A stretch of DNA of 64,000 bases. It comes from Anaerostipes hominis (ex Lee et al. 2021). Its GTDB lineage: Bacteria; Bacillota; Clostridia; Lachnospirales; Lachnospiraceae. The notes under the pieces were generated by a model. The model did no database searches and had not been told where the DNA came from. It saw nothing but the letters and a program-made list of their open reading frames with translations. Shown in pieces: positions 8,337 through 16,119 of this stretch (position 1 is the stretch's first letter; each line of letters opens with the position of its first letter). The position numbers and the translations under genes were made by a program. Where the stretch lies: contig NZ_NQOG01000013.1 of assembly GCF_002270485.1 (NCBI RefSeq), forward strand, positions 1 to 64,000. The letters run 5' to 3'.

Positions 8337-8945
8337 CTATCGATCCAATATCTCATCCACCCGATCTAACACCGCCTCATAATCAACCTTTTCATAATCC
8401 GTCACGTCCAGTTCAATCAGACTCCCCAGCTGAAACTTATCATAACCTTTATTTAAACACCGGTCTTTAAATATTTCATAAGTCACCAGAGCATCCGCCT
8501 TCGTCCGGTCTTCCAGCACATCCCCTTCTTGATATCGTGTCACCAAATGTGCCAGGTGTCTGGACGGTTCCAGATCTCTGTTTCTTGACCGCTCATACAA
8601 CACATCAATGTTTCCGGTAAGGCGGATCGTGAGCACCTGATATCCATAAGTTAAGGAAAGGCTTTCAAGTCTTCCCTTCTGTTTTTCGCTGAACGGATAA
8701 TCCGAAATTACCGAGTACTCCCCGCTCATGAGTTCCTCCAGCTTTGCATAGTACAACTCCCAGCTTTGATCTTCCAGACGAATCTTTTCTTCTATATTTT
8801 CAAATCCAAAACGGTCCCACAGCTTCTCTTTCATTTCATCCTGAGAAACTACAACAAATTCATTGTGCCGATTTAAAATCTGTTTGCAGAAGAACGTCTT
8901 CCCCGTTGCCGGATAACCGGCAAGGAGTATCATTGCTTTTTTCAT
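8337..8945 (-). CDS. P-loop kinase-like ATPase of the sorbose-type PTS cluster
   Basis: 202 residues. The Walker A motif GYPATGKTFF is at 9-18 in a zeta-toxin/small-kinase-like P-loop fold, with a VVSQDEM stretch at about 32-38 and no extra domain. Such proteins phosphorylate small molecules, but the substrate cannot be read. It is the last gene of the cluster, 49 bases after the GntR regulator and on the same strand, so it may modify an intermediate of the pathway or be a passenger. Confidence 0.7.
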   Translation of the reverse strand: MKKAMILLAGYPATGKTFFCKQILNRHNEFVVVSQDEMKEKLWDRFGFENIEEKIRLEDQSWELYYAKLEELMSGEYSVISDYPFSEKQKGRLESLSLTYGYQVLTIRLTGNIDVLYERSRNRDLEPSRHLAHLVTRYQEGDVLEDRTKADALVTYEIFKDRCLNKGYDKFQLGSLIELDVTDYEKVDYEAVLDRVDEILDR

Positions 8946-8994
8946 ACATCTCTCCCAAATAAACAGACTGCCGCGGCAAAACGGCAGTCTCCTG

Positions 8995-9729
8995 TTATAA
9001 TGCTAATTCAACTGTCAGATAATAAGTATCTGCCCGGTAATAAGCTTCTACATACTCTCTTGGAATTTTGTTTTCGTCATAGGAAACACGCTTCACATAG
9101 ATCAGAGGCGCTCCCACTTCCACCTGAAGCAGCTTGGACCTCCGCTCATCTGCCAAAATAGAATAAATCTTTTCTTCCGCTTTCGCCAGCTTGATGTGAC
9201 AGTGGTTCACATAATAAACTCTCAGCGATTCCTTGGAAAAGTCTTTCTCCAGCGCTTCCGGAACCCAATCGTAATCCAGATAATTGGTCTCAATATACAT
9301 GGGCTTTTCATCTGCATACCGGACCCTCTCAATCCTGATCACTTTTGCGCCCTCTTCAAGCTGAAGATTTTCTAAGACTTCCTGATCCGCACGAATGACC
9401 GTCTTATCCAGAACCTTTTTGCTCGCCACCCTCTTGCCGTCACTGTGTTCCCGCAAAAAATTGACGATCTTCTGGTTATCACTTTTTGCTTTCATGTTCT
9501 TTACATAAGTCCCATGGCCGCGTTTTTTTTCGATCAGTCCTTCATCTGCCAGCATATCCATCGCTTTTCTGACCGTAGCCCTGCTGACCTTATAATAAGC
9601 CATCATTTCACTCTCAGCAGGGATCAGATCCCCGATCTGATACTTCCCGGTGACAATGTCCTGATACATATAATCATATATCTGGTAATAAAGCTGTTCC
9701 CTTCCGCTGAAATCCAATTCATGTTTCAT
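8995..9729 (-). CDS. GntR/HutC-family regulator with UTRA domain
   Basis: 244 residues. The N-terminal winged helix (about 8-78) has the typical ESEMMAYYKVSRATVRKAMD, and a UTRA effector domain follows (about 95-235). HutC-type GntR proteins usually repress and are released by a phosphorylated sugar or similar ligand. Encoded within the PTS operon downstream of the SDR, it is the likely local regulator. A semi-palindrome over the operon start (15061-15076) is its candidate site. Confidence 0.88.
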   Translation of the reverse strand: MKHELDFSGREQLYYQIYDYMYQDIVTGKYQIGDLIPAESEMMAYYKVSRATVRKAMDMLADEGLIEKKRGHGTYVKNMKAKSDNQKIVNFLREHSDGKRVASKKVLDKTVIRADQEVLENLQLEEGAKVIRIERVRYADEKPMYIETNYLDYDWVPEALEKDFSKESLRVYYVNHCHIKLAKAEEKIYSILADERRSKLLQVEVGAPLIYVKRVSYDENKIPREYVEAYYRADTYYLTVELAL

Positions 9730-9762
9730 CGCTTACACCTCTCTGTAACTGTGTTCCTAAAA

Positions 9763-10545
9763 TTATTCCATCAGCTCCCCGCCCACGAGATTGATGGACT
9801 GTCCGGTCAGATAGCTTGAGCTGTCCGTAGTCAGGAAGATCGCCGCATCCGTTACATTTTTCAGATCTACCAGCTTATGCATCGGAATATTCTTCTCAAA
9901 ATACGGGAGCACTTCTTCCGGATCTAAATTTCTTTTCTTTGCATATTCATATTTTAACTTCTGCCACATCTCTGTCGGGACAATTCCCGGACAGATGGTA
10001 TTTACCCGTATGCCCTTGTCTGCAAATTCTTTTGCTATGGACTGGGACAGTCCCTGGACACCGTATTTGCTTGCGCAGTAAATGGTCTGCCAGGAACTTG
10101 GCTTTTTCCCTGAAAGTGAAGACATATTGATGATTGTTCCGCCTCCGTCAAGCATCTGTCTCACTGCCGCCTGACAGCACAAGAACGTGGCTTTCAGATT
10201 CACATTGATCGTCGTATCCCAAAGTTCCTCACTGCTTTCCAGAAACGGCGCCATCTTGGAAAATCCGGCAGAGTTGATCCATGAATTGATTCTACCATAT
10301 CTTTCGGCTGCTTTACATGTATTTTCATCAATTTGCTCTTTCTTCGTCACATCCGTCTTGAAAAAGCAGGCCTCACCGCCTCCGGCCTTTATTTCCTCCA
10401 CAACCTGCATGGATTTTTCTTCATTCAGGTCAAAGATTACAACTTTGGCTCCCCTCTTTGCAAACTCTTTTGCCATAGCGGCTCCCATGCCGCTTCCGCC
10501 TCCGGTGATGACAGTTACCTTATCATCTAATCTCTCCGCATTCAT
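9763..10545 (-). CDS. SDR dehydrogenase, sorbitol-6-phosphate dehydrogenase-like
   Basis: 260 residues, classical short-chain dehydrogenase. The cofactor loop TGGGSGMG is at 14-21, NSAG at 91-94, the catalytic serines at 142-143, and Y156-xxx-K160. Within a sorbose-type PTS operon the expected reaction is hexitol-phosphate to ketose-phosphate with NAD(H), as SorD does in the classical sor operon. The exact polyol is inferred from context only. The gene order here mirrors sor genes: PTS subunits, an SDR and a medium-chain dehydrogenase. Confidence 0.82.
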   Translation of the reverse strand: MNAERLDDKVTVITGGGSGMGAAMAKEFAKRGAKVVIFDLNEEKSMQVVEEIKAGGGEACFFKTDVTKKEQIDENTCKAAERYGRINSWINSAGFSKMAPFLESSEELWDTTINVNLKATFLCCQAAVRQMLDGGGTIINMSSLSGKKPSSWQTIYCASKYGVQGLSQSIAKEFADKGIRVNTICPGIVPTEMWQKLKYEYAKKRNLDPEEVLPYFEKNIPMHKLVDLKNVTDAAIFLTTDSSSYLTGQSINLVGGELME

Positions 10546-10559
10546 GTTAAAAGCCTCCT

Positions 10560-11036
10560 TTACTTTTTAATATACTCCGCAACATTGACTTGTTTATCCT
10601 GAGGCATAACCTGGACAAAAACATTAACTCCCTTTTGGATCAAATCAAGGAAGTTTTTATTTTCTTCCGGGTTAGTAGAAATATTTTTATACAAAACACT
10701 TCTCCCTTCTTTTGCACCCATTCCTCCCACGTCGATCTCATCGATTTCAATTCCTTGATCCACCATGTAATTCAGGATTTCCGGCCCTTTTACAAGAAGG
10801 ATTGTAGGCGCTTCCAGCCCCTGTTTCATAAATTCCACCGCATCGTCCCGGTTAAATATACCGATGGCAATCTCATCGGGCACTGCCATTTCCAGCACAT
10901 TGATCATAAAATCGTCTTCTGCCACTTCATCATCGGCAACGACAACCTGTACTGCATTTTTCTGCTTGATCCAGGCTGTCATCACCTGCCCGTGGATCAG
11001 CCGGTCGTCAATTCTTGTTAAGACTAAGTTTTCCAT
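10560..11036 (-). CDS. PTS mannose/sorbose-family EIIB
   Basis: 158 residues, the cytoplasmic IIB of a mannose-family PTS. The phosphorylated histidine is H15 in RLIHGQV. It takes phosphate from the EIIA encoded upstream and passes it to the incoming sugar. The start has an AAGGAGG site and overlaps the 3' end of EIIA by 29 bases, so the two are translationally coupled. Confidence 0.93.
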   Translation of the reverse strand: MENLVLTRIDDRLIHGQVMTAWIKQKNAVQVVVADDEVAEDDFMINVLEMAVPDEIAIGIFNRDDAVEFMKQGLEAPTILLVKGPEILNYMVDQGIEIDEIDVGGMGAKEGRSVLYKNISTNPEENKNFLDLIQKGVNVFVQVMPQDKQVNVAEYIKK

Positions 11037-11442
11037 TCTTCCTGCCTCCTTTGCTTAAATTCATTCCCTTTACCGCCAATGCCCCCGGAGAGACTGCCTC
11101 CTGTATCAGTTCATCCAGCGTGCTCTTTTCGGTTCTGGCAAAAACCAGAGTGATCAGCATCGGCATATTCATACCTGAAACCACACCGATCTTATGGTCT
11201 TTCGCCAGGTATCCTGTACTGTTAAAAGGGGTTCCCCCTGTCACATCCGTAAGAACCAAAGTACCTTCCTCTGATTCGTACTCTTTTATCTCACTTTCCA
11301 GTCTGTTTCTGTATGCTTCCGGAGACTCTCCGGGCAGGAGAGGGACAGCTGATATCCCCTCCTGTTCCCCTGCCACCATTTGAAGGCTTTCTAAAAGCCC
11401 TTCACAGAAACGGCCGTGGCTTACTAACATAATATGTATCAT
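11008..11442 (-). CDS. PTS mannose/sorbose-family EIIA
   Basis: 144 residues with the EIIA-Man fold. The active histidine is H9 in LVSHGRF, and the conserved TDVTGGTPFN loop lies at about 64-73. It accepts phosphate from HPr. It is separate from IIB here, unlike ManX of enteric bacteria where A and B are fused. It sits between the fused IIC-IID gene and IIB. Confidence 0.93.
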   Translation of the reverse strand: MIHIMLVSHGRFCEGLLESLQMVAGEQEGISAVPLLPGESPEAYRNRLESEIKEYESEEGTLVLTDVTGGTPFNSTGYLAKDHKIGVVSGMNMPMLITLVFARTEKSTLDELIQEAVSPGALAVKGMNLSKGGRKNGKLSLNKN

Positions 11443-11454
11443 AACGGCATCCCT

Positions 11455-13089
11455 CTATCCCACAAATCCAAGCAGCCCCAGATAAGATGCCGCAATTCCT
11501 ACAATGAAGATGCCGATAACGATCCAAGTGACGTTGATCTTCTTTGAAACAAGTTTCCATACAATCAGGGTGATAGCTAAAGGAATGAGTCCTGGAAGAA
11601 GGGAGTTTAAAATCTCCTGAAACTTTACCACACCGCTGCCCACGGCAATCTTAAACGGAGTATTCACTGTAATTCTTGTGGAAGCCATGCACCCCACAAC
11701 CATGAGTCCCACAATGCTGAAGGCATTGGTCACCTTATCAATCACCCCGTTTTTAAGGATTTTCAACAGAGTAGATTTTCCGTATTTGTAGCCATTCATA
11801 AACATGAAATATCCGCATGTAAAAATCAGGATCTCAAACAATACTGTAAAAAATACCGGTCCGACATAATTCCGGTCCAGCGCCATCGTACAGCCGATAC
11901 CCGCTAAAATAGGAAACAGGATTCCCTGCATAACGGTGTCTCCGATACCGGCTACGGGTCCCATGAGTCCGGTGCGGACGGAATTGATGTCTTCTGCCGA
12001 AACACTTTCCCCGTTGGCTCTGGCCTCCTCCATAGAAACCGTGATCCCGTTAATGATCGGCCCGATAGTAAAGACTTCTGAGTTATAAAATACCATATAC
12101 TTTTTCAGCTCTCTGACCCGCTCTTCATTGGATTCGTACAGGCGTTTGACCGGCCCGATCATCAGATTGGCGATTCCCAGGGCCTGCAGCCGTTCATAGT
12201 TATAGCATGCCTCTGTGCTGGTGGTGGCCAGCCATGTCTTTACAAGATCTCTTTTTGACAGTTTTTTCTGATAATCCCTCGCTTCTGTTTCCTCTGCATA
12301 ATCAGTGCGCTCTTCATTTTTCTTCAGCGTGAGGCGCTTCACTTTCTTCGTTTTTTCTTCCTTTTTATTATCGGCCATAAACATGATAATTGCAATGATT
12401 GCCGCAAAAATCGCAACGGCCATAATATCCAGTTTTAAGTAGATCGTCAGGAAAAATCCGGCAAAGAAATACGGAACCAGCTTTTTCTTTCCAAGATAGT
12501 TTAAAAGCATGGCGATTCCAAGTGCAGGCATGATCCCTCCGACTACCTGCAGCGCAGTTACAAGGCTCTTGGGAATGGTATTAATCAAAGCAGTACCCCA
12601 TGTTTTCCCGGACATCACGAGCGCAAAGGCAGGAATCCCATACAGCGCAAAGGCCACCAGAAAGGACGGGACAAAATTCATAAGCCGCACTCCTCTGATA
12701 TTCCCGTTTTCCAGCATAACATCAGCCCTGTGAATCCAGAAAGAGTTCACAGTCATATAAACCTGATTCAGTAAAAGGCCAAACATACTGAACGGGATGG
12801 CAAATGTCACTGCCATCGTCGGGCTCGCGCCTGATAGAATCGTCATGGCTGTACCAAAGATCCCTGCAACGATCGTATTGCTAGGCATGGTTCCCCCTGC
12901 GGAAATCCATCCCAGATAGATCAGCTGTATGTTAGCACCCGCGAGCATACCTGTCATCGGATCTCCCATAAAAATACCGGTCAGCAGCCCTGTCGTCAGT
13001 GGGTACACCAGACATTTTGTCACCGGACCAAAAAACCACCACTGCCCCATTGTTGCCAGCAAAGCTACTAAAATTGCTGAAATTACCAT
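11455..13089 (-). CDS. PTS mannose-family EIIC-EIID fusion permease
   Basis: 544 residues in one open frame. Residues 1-240 form the polytopic EIIC (PMQ-like MGDPMTGMLAGANIQLIYLG at 41-60). A highly charged linker spans about 241-275. Residues about 276-544 form EIID (ERLQALGIANLMIGP, then RTGLMGPVAGIGDT). In nearly all mannose-family PTSs IIC and IID are separate genes, as they are in the second system of this window (44704-46285). The fusion keeps both domains at full length and has a good GAGGAGG start site, so it is not a broken gene. Confidence 0.9.
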   Translation of the reverse strand: MVISAILVALLATMGQWWFFGPVTKCLVYPLTTGLLTGIFMGDPMTGMLAGANIQLIYLGWISAGGTMPSNTIVAGIFGTAMTILSGASPTMAVTFAIPFSMFGLLLNQVYMTVNSFWIHRADVMLENGNIRGVRLMNFVPSFLVAFALYGIPAFALVMSGKTWGTALINTIPKSLVTALQVVGGIMPALGIAMLLNYLGKKKLVPYFFAGFFLTIYLKLDIMAVAIFAAIIAIIMFMADNKKEEKTKKVKRLTLKKNEERTDYAEETEARDYQKKLSKRDLVKTWLATTSTEACYNYERLQALGIANLMIGPVKRLYESNEERVRELKKYMVFYNSEVFTIGPIINGITVSMEEARANGESVSAEDINSVRTGLMGPVAGIGDTVMQGILFPILAGIGCTMALDRNYVGPVFFTVLFEILIFTCGYFMFMNGYKYGKSTLLKILKNGVIDKVTNAFSIVGLMVVGCMASTRITVNTPFKIAVGSGVVKFQEILNSLLPGLIPLAITLIVWKLVSKKINVTWIVIGIFIVGIAASYLGLLGFVG

Positions 13090-13110
13090 CTTAAATCCTC
13101 CTCTTTCCGA

Positions 13111-14124
13111 TTAATGTTTTCCGCTTAAGCGGACCATCACTTTCCCTTTCTTTGCATACCTCTGTGTTTTCAGCTCCTCACCCATCTCTTCCAGATCAAG
13201 GCTGGCACTGATGATTGTATCGGTATCAAGCTTTCCGCTTTCTAAAAGCGCCACCGCCCGTTTCGTTGTGTTTGGATTTAAATAAGAAGTATAGATGCTG
13301 AGTTCCTTCGTATACGCCTCAAATTGGTTCATGGAAACCGGCTCATCCGGATCTCCGAGTCCAAACAGCAGTACCTTGGCATTTTTTCCCGCAATCTTCA
13401 GAGACTGCTCCATGGTTGATTTTAATCCGATACATTCGATAACATAGTCAATATTAAATGTCTCAGCCAGCTTTTCTATTTCTTTGTCATCCACTGCATA
13501 ATCGGCTCCCAGCTCAAGAGCCAGCTGCTGTTTCTCTTTCTCCCTCTCAACCACGATGATGACAGAGGCCCCCGAGAGTTTCACCATCTGAAGCATCAGG
13601 CTTCCGATAGAGCCCAGACCGTAAATTACCACTGCCGAGCCGCTTCGGATCTGAATCAGATCCAGTCCGTGGATCACACAGGACAAAGGCTCTGCGAATG
13701 CCGCATTTTTAAGATCCAGCTTCTCCGACACTTTATAGACGTTCTGCTCCGGAGGGTACACATAGTCAGAAAATCCTTTTGCCACACCGTGCCTTTCAAA
13801 ACAGAAATTCGGAAGCCCCTGCTGGCAGTAAATACATTTCCCGCATCCGTAACTGGGATCTGCCGCCACCCTGTCTCCGGGTTTAAAATACTTAACCTTC
13901 GGTCCGACGGCTGTCACAATCCCGGAACACTCATGTCCGAGAATAATCGGCGGTATCACCGGACTGGCCCCGTTTTTCCCTTCAAATTTATGTATGTCTG
14001 TGCCGCACAGGCCGCACCATGCCACTTCGATTTTCACTTCATCATCTTCCGGTTCCCGGTCAGGTACTTCTCTCACTTCATAGGTCCGATCCCCTGTATA
14101 ATATCCTGCTCTCATATGCATCAC
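13111..14124 (-). CDS. Zinc-dependent medium-chain polyol dehydrogenase
   Basis: 337 residues, MDR superfamily. The catalytic zinc ligands C40 and H64-E65 and the structural zinc cysteines C94, C97, C100 and C108 are all present, with a Rossmann loop GLGSIGS at about 169-175. In the classical sorbose operon the MDR member (SorE) reduces L-sorbose-1-phosphate to glucitol-6-phosphate. In the galactitol operon GatD oxidises galactitol-1-phosphate. Either role fits this context. Confidence 0.82.
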   Translation of the reverse strand: MMHMRAGYYTGDRTYEVREVPDREPEDDEVKIEVAWCGLCGTDIHKFEGKNGASPVIPPIILGHECSGIVTAVGPKVKYFKPGDRVAADPSYGCGKCIYCQQGLPNFCFERHGVAKGFSDYVYPPEQNVYKVSEKLDLKNAAFAEPLSCVIHGLDLIQIRSGSAVVIYGLGSIGSLMLQMVKLSGASVIIVVEREKEKQQLALELGADYAVDDKEIEKLAETFNIDYVIECIGLKSTMEQSLKIAGKNAKVLLFGLGDPDEPVSMNQFEAYTKELSIYTSYLNPNTTKRAVALLESGKLDTDTIISASLDLEEMGEELKTQRYAKKGKVMVRLSGKH

Positions 14125-14129
14125 CCGCC

Positions 14130-14975
14130 TTAATTGAGATTTTTAAAGAGTTCTATTTTCCTCTGTACTACCTGGTTGACTGCTTCGATACACGGCACTA
14201 CATTATTTCTCAGAGAACTGCTTTCCGAGGTCTGTCCAAAAAGCTCTTTGGACTTTTTCGTCCAGGTGACCAGAAGTTCTGTTCCCACATTAAATTTCCT
14301 GATTCCAAGATCGATTACCCGTCTCACGTCCTCATCCTTTACTCCGGTCCCGCCGTGAATAACCAGAGGAAGATCTACCGCCTCTTTAATTTCTTTCAGC
14401 CTTTCAAAGTTAATGTTTGTCTTGGACTTATACTGTCCGTGATTCGTGCCGATTGCCACTGCCAGTGCATCAATCCCTGTCTTCTTCACAAAGTCCACTG
14501 CTTCTTTTGGGTCTGTATAGCGCACCTCCGCCTCTGACACTGCTACTCCGTCCTCTGTTCCCCCGACGATCCCCAGTTCCGCCTCCACAGAGACATCAAA
14601 TTTCCCTGCATATTCAATGATCTGCTGTGTCTTTAAAATATTTTCTTTCAGCGGCAGGGATGATCCGTCAAACATGACAGAACTGTAACCGGCATCAATC
14701 GCCTCTTTTATATCATCATACTCTTTTGCATGGTCCAAATGAAGCACCACGTCAATTCCTGCTTCCTCCGACATGGCCCTGCACACAGATACCAGATTCT
14801 TGTGCCCCACATATTTGGCCGTTCCGACACTCGTCTGAATGATCACCGGAGTCCCCTGTTCTTTCGCCGCCAGGATAATGGCTGGAAGCATTTCCAGACT
14901 GTGGGTATTAAACGCCCCCACTGCCATGTTCAGTTCATCCGCTTTTTTCAGAACCTTCTTCAAATTTGTATACAT
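14130..14975 (-). CDS. Class II fructose/tagatose-bisphosphate aldolase
   Basis: 281 residues, class II (metal-dependent) FBA family. HLDHAKE with ligand H82 is at 79-85 and the VIHGGTGV motif lies near 206-213. It cleaves a ketose 1,6-bisphosphate into DHAP and glyceraldehyde-3-phosphate. It is the first gene of the operon that also has the PTS and two dehydrogenases, which points to a pathway ending in triose phosphates. The closely related aldolase at 55090 serves another locus. Confidence 0.88.
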   Translation of the reverse strand: MYTNLKKVLKKADELNMAVGAFNTHSLEMLPAIILAAKEQGTPVIIQTSVGTAKYVGHKNLVSVCRAMSEEAGIDVVLHLDHAKEYDDIKEAIDAGYSSVMFDGSSLPLKENILKTQQIIEYAGKFDVSVEAELGIVGGTEDGVAVSEAEVRYTDPKEAVDFVKKTGIDALAVAIGTNHGQYKSKTNINFERLKEIKEAVDLPLVIHGGTGVKDEDVRRVIDLGIRKFNVGTELLVTWTKKSKELFGQTSESSSLRNNVVPCIEAVNQVVQRKIELFKNLN

Positions 14976-15060
14976 CTTAACCTCCTCAAATATTGACTTC
15001 TGCCTTTTGTTTTAAAATTCTATTTGTTCACCTCCCATCATTTTATCCTAACGTTATAAT

Positions 15061-15115
15061 GTACGGACGTTTGTACTTTCGAATGTATTATACAACTATT
15101 TTTACATTTTGTAAA
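15061..15115 (-). promoter_or_regulatory. Promoter and candidate GntR operator of the sorbose-type operon
   Basis: Minus-strand TTTACA (15110-15115), 17 bases, TATAAT (15087-15092). Just past the expected start point lies a 16-base semi-palindrome, GTAC-GG-ACGT-TT-GTAC (15061-15076), symmetric at 12 of 16 positions. A repressor bound there would block transcription, which fits the UTRA regulator in the operon. Confidence 0.65.
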
Positions 15116-15121
15116 CAGTTT

Positions 15122-15154
15122 TTAAGCCAGAAGATGAAAAATCTTCTGGCTTAA
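15122..15154. terminator. Perfect 14-bp stem-loop between operons
   Basis: Arms TTAAGCCAGAAGAT and ATCTTCTGGCTTAA with a five-base loop. It lies 22 bases downstream of the DUF3795 gene and upstream of the aldolase promoter, so it probably ends that transcript. There is no strong T run after it on either strand, so the terminator call is moderate. Confidence 0.5.
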
Positions 15155-15176
15155 GGTCATTCTCATATTCTGTTGT

Positions 15177-15446
15177 TTACTTAACAGTACTCTCTCCCGC
15201 CCAAATCCTGCACTGCGTAATCTTAGGTTCCGGATCAAATCCCTCTTCCACGCCCATAGCAGAAAGCATCTCACACGGGAAATCCGGACAGACTCCGCAG
15301 TGGTCGAATCCTTTTTTCTCACAGCAGGACTTCACCCCGCACTCACCGCCCCAAAACGGCTGTTTCATTTCTGTGCATCCTTTACAGTGAACCTGCTCCT
15401 TTCGTTCACATGAATTGCAGCAGACACCGCATCTTGATTCAAACAT
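15177..15446 (-). CDS. DUF3795 cysteine-rich small protein
   Basis: 89 residues with thirteen cysteines, many in CxxC-like pairs (C6-C9-C10-C13, C21-C24, C50-C53-C58), which is the DUF3795 pattern. Function is unknown. A metal or redox role is likely from the cysteines. It follows the PadR gene by 28 bases on the same strand and probably shares its transcript. The start has a GGAGGGT site. Confidence 0.8.
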   Translation of the reverse strand: MFESRCGVCCNSCERKEQVHCKGCTEMKQPFWGGECGVKSCCEKKGFDHCGVCPDFPCEMLSAMGVEEGFDPEPKITQCRIWAGESTVK

Positions 15447-15474
15447 AACTTACCCTCCTAAATTTTTCTTTCAG

Positions 15475-15999
15475 TTAAAGAGTTTCTTTCAGTTCCTCAA
15501 TCCATGTTTCCAGCGCCTGTGCCAAGATAAGCTGCTGCTCTAAAACAGCCATTCCTGTTTTCGGAATCTCCGGCAGATGTTCTTTCAGGCTTACATTTTC
15601 TTCGATATATCCTTTTAAAGTCTTCATGTTATTCTCAATCTCTGTCAAACAGGATTTCTGTTTTTCCTTCGGCAGACTGTCCAGATTTACAATGACGGCA
15701 TTAAAGTCGAGAAATATTCGGACAGGTTTTGAAGCGATCTCCAGCATGAGCTTTTCAAATTGCTTCTCGCCCTGCTCCGTCAAAGAATAAACCGTCTTTT
15801 CCGCCATATTTCCTTCTTTTACAATATCGCCTTTCATAAATCCTTTTTTCTCCAGCTGGATGACTTTTTTGTAAATAGAAGGTGTACTGATCTTCACCCA
15901 TTTGGATATATTGCGGTACTCTACGATCTTTTGAATATCGTAGGCACTTAAAGATTCCTTCTTCAAGATTCCCAGCACGATAAGATCAATGGTTGCCAT
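15475..15999 (-). CDS. PadR-family transcriptional repressor
   Basis: 174 residues. The PadR winged helix covers about 5-75 (LIVLGILKKESLSAYDIQK, then PSIYKKVIQLEKKGF), with the helical dimerisation region beyond. PadR proteins often repress a neighbouring efflux gene and are released by its substrate. It is divergent from a MATE pump with two strong palindromes between them, so control of the pump and of itself is very likely. Confidence 0.88.
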   Translation of the reverse strand: MATIDLIVLGILKKESLSAYDIQKIVEYRNISKWVKISTPSIYKKVIQLEKKGFMKGDIVKEGNMAEKTVYSLTEQGEKQFEKLMLEIASKPVRIFLDFNAVIVNLDSLPKEKQKSCLTEIENNMKTLKGYIEENVSLKEHLPEIPKTGMAVLEQQLILAQALETWIEELKETL

Positions 16000-16015
16000 G
16001 ATTTCCCCCTTTTGC

Positions 16016-16044
16016 TTGACAACTACTATAATTTATAGTAGTAT
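16016..16044 (+). promoter_or_regulatory. MATE promoter with PadR operator O1 in the spacer
   Basis: TTGACA (16016-16021), 17 bases, TAGTAT (16039-16044). A 21-base palindrome with perfect 10-base arms (ACTACTATAA / TTATAGTAGT) occupies 16022-16042, filling the spacer. Binding there would shut the pump promoter. Confidence 0.75.
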
Positions 16045-16059
16045 GTGATTCACTATTTA

Positions 16060-16080
16060 CTTGCTATAATTTATAGTAGT
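16060..16080. promoter_or_regulatory. Second PadR operator copy O2
   Basis: A degenerate copy of the same palindrome. The right arm TTATAGTAGT is perfect and the left arm matches over CTATAA. Its centre is 38 bases from O1, and it lies 40 bases before the MATE start. Confidence 0.6.
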
Positions 16081-16119
16081 ATATTTTATATTTCATGTCA
16101 ACAGAAAGGAGAGTTCATT

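Noticed and set aside
15110-15123. Possible catabolite-repression (cre) site TGTAAACAGTTTTT
   Set aside because: Only half matches the consensus and the central CG is absent.
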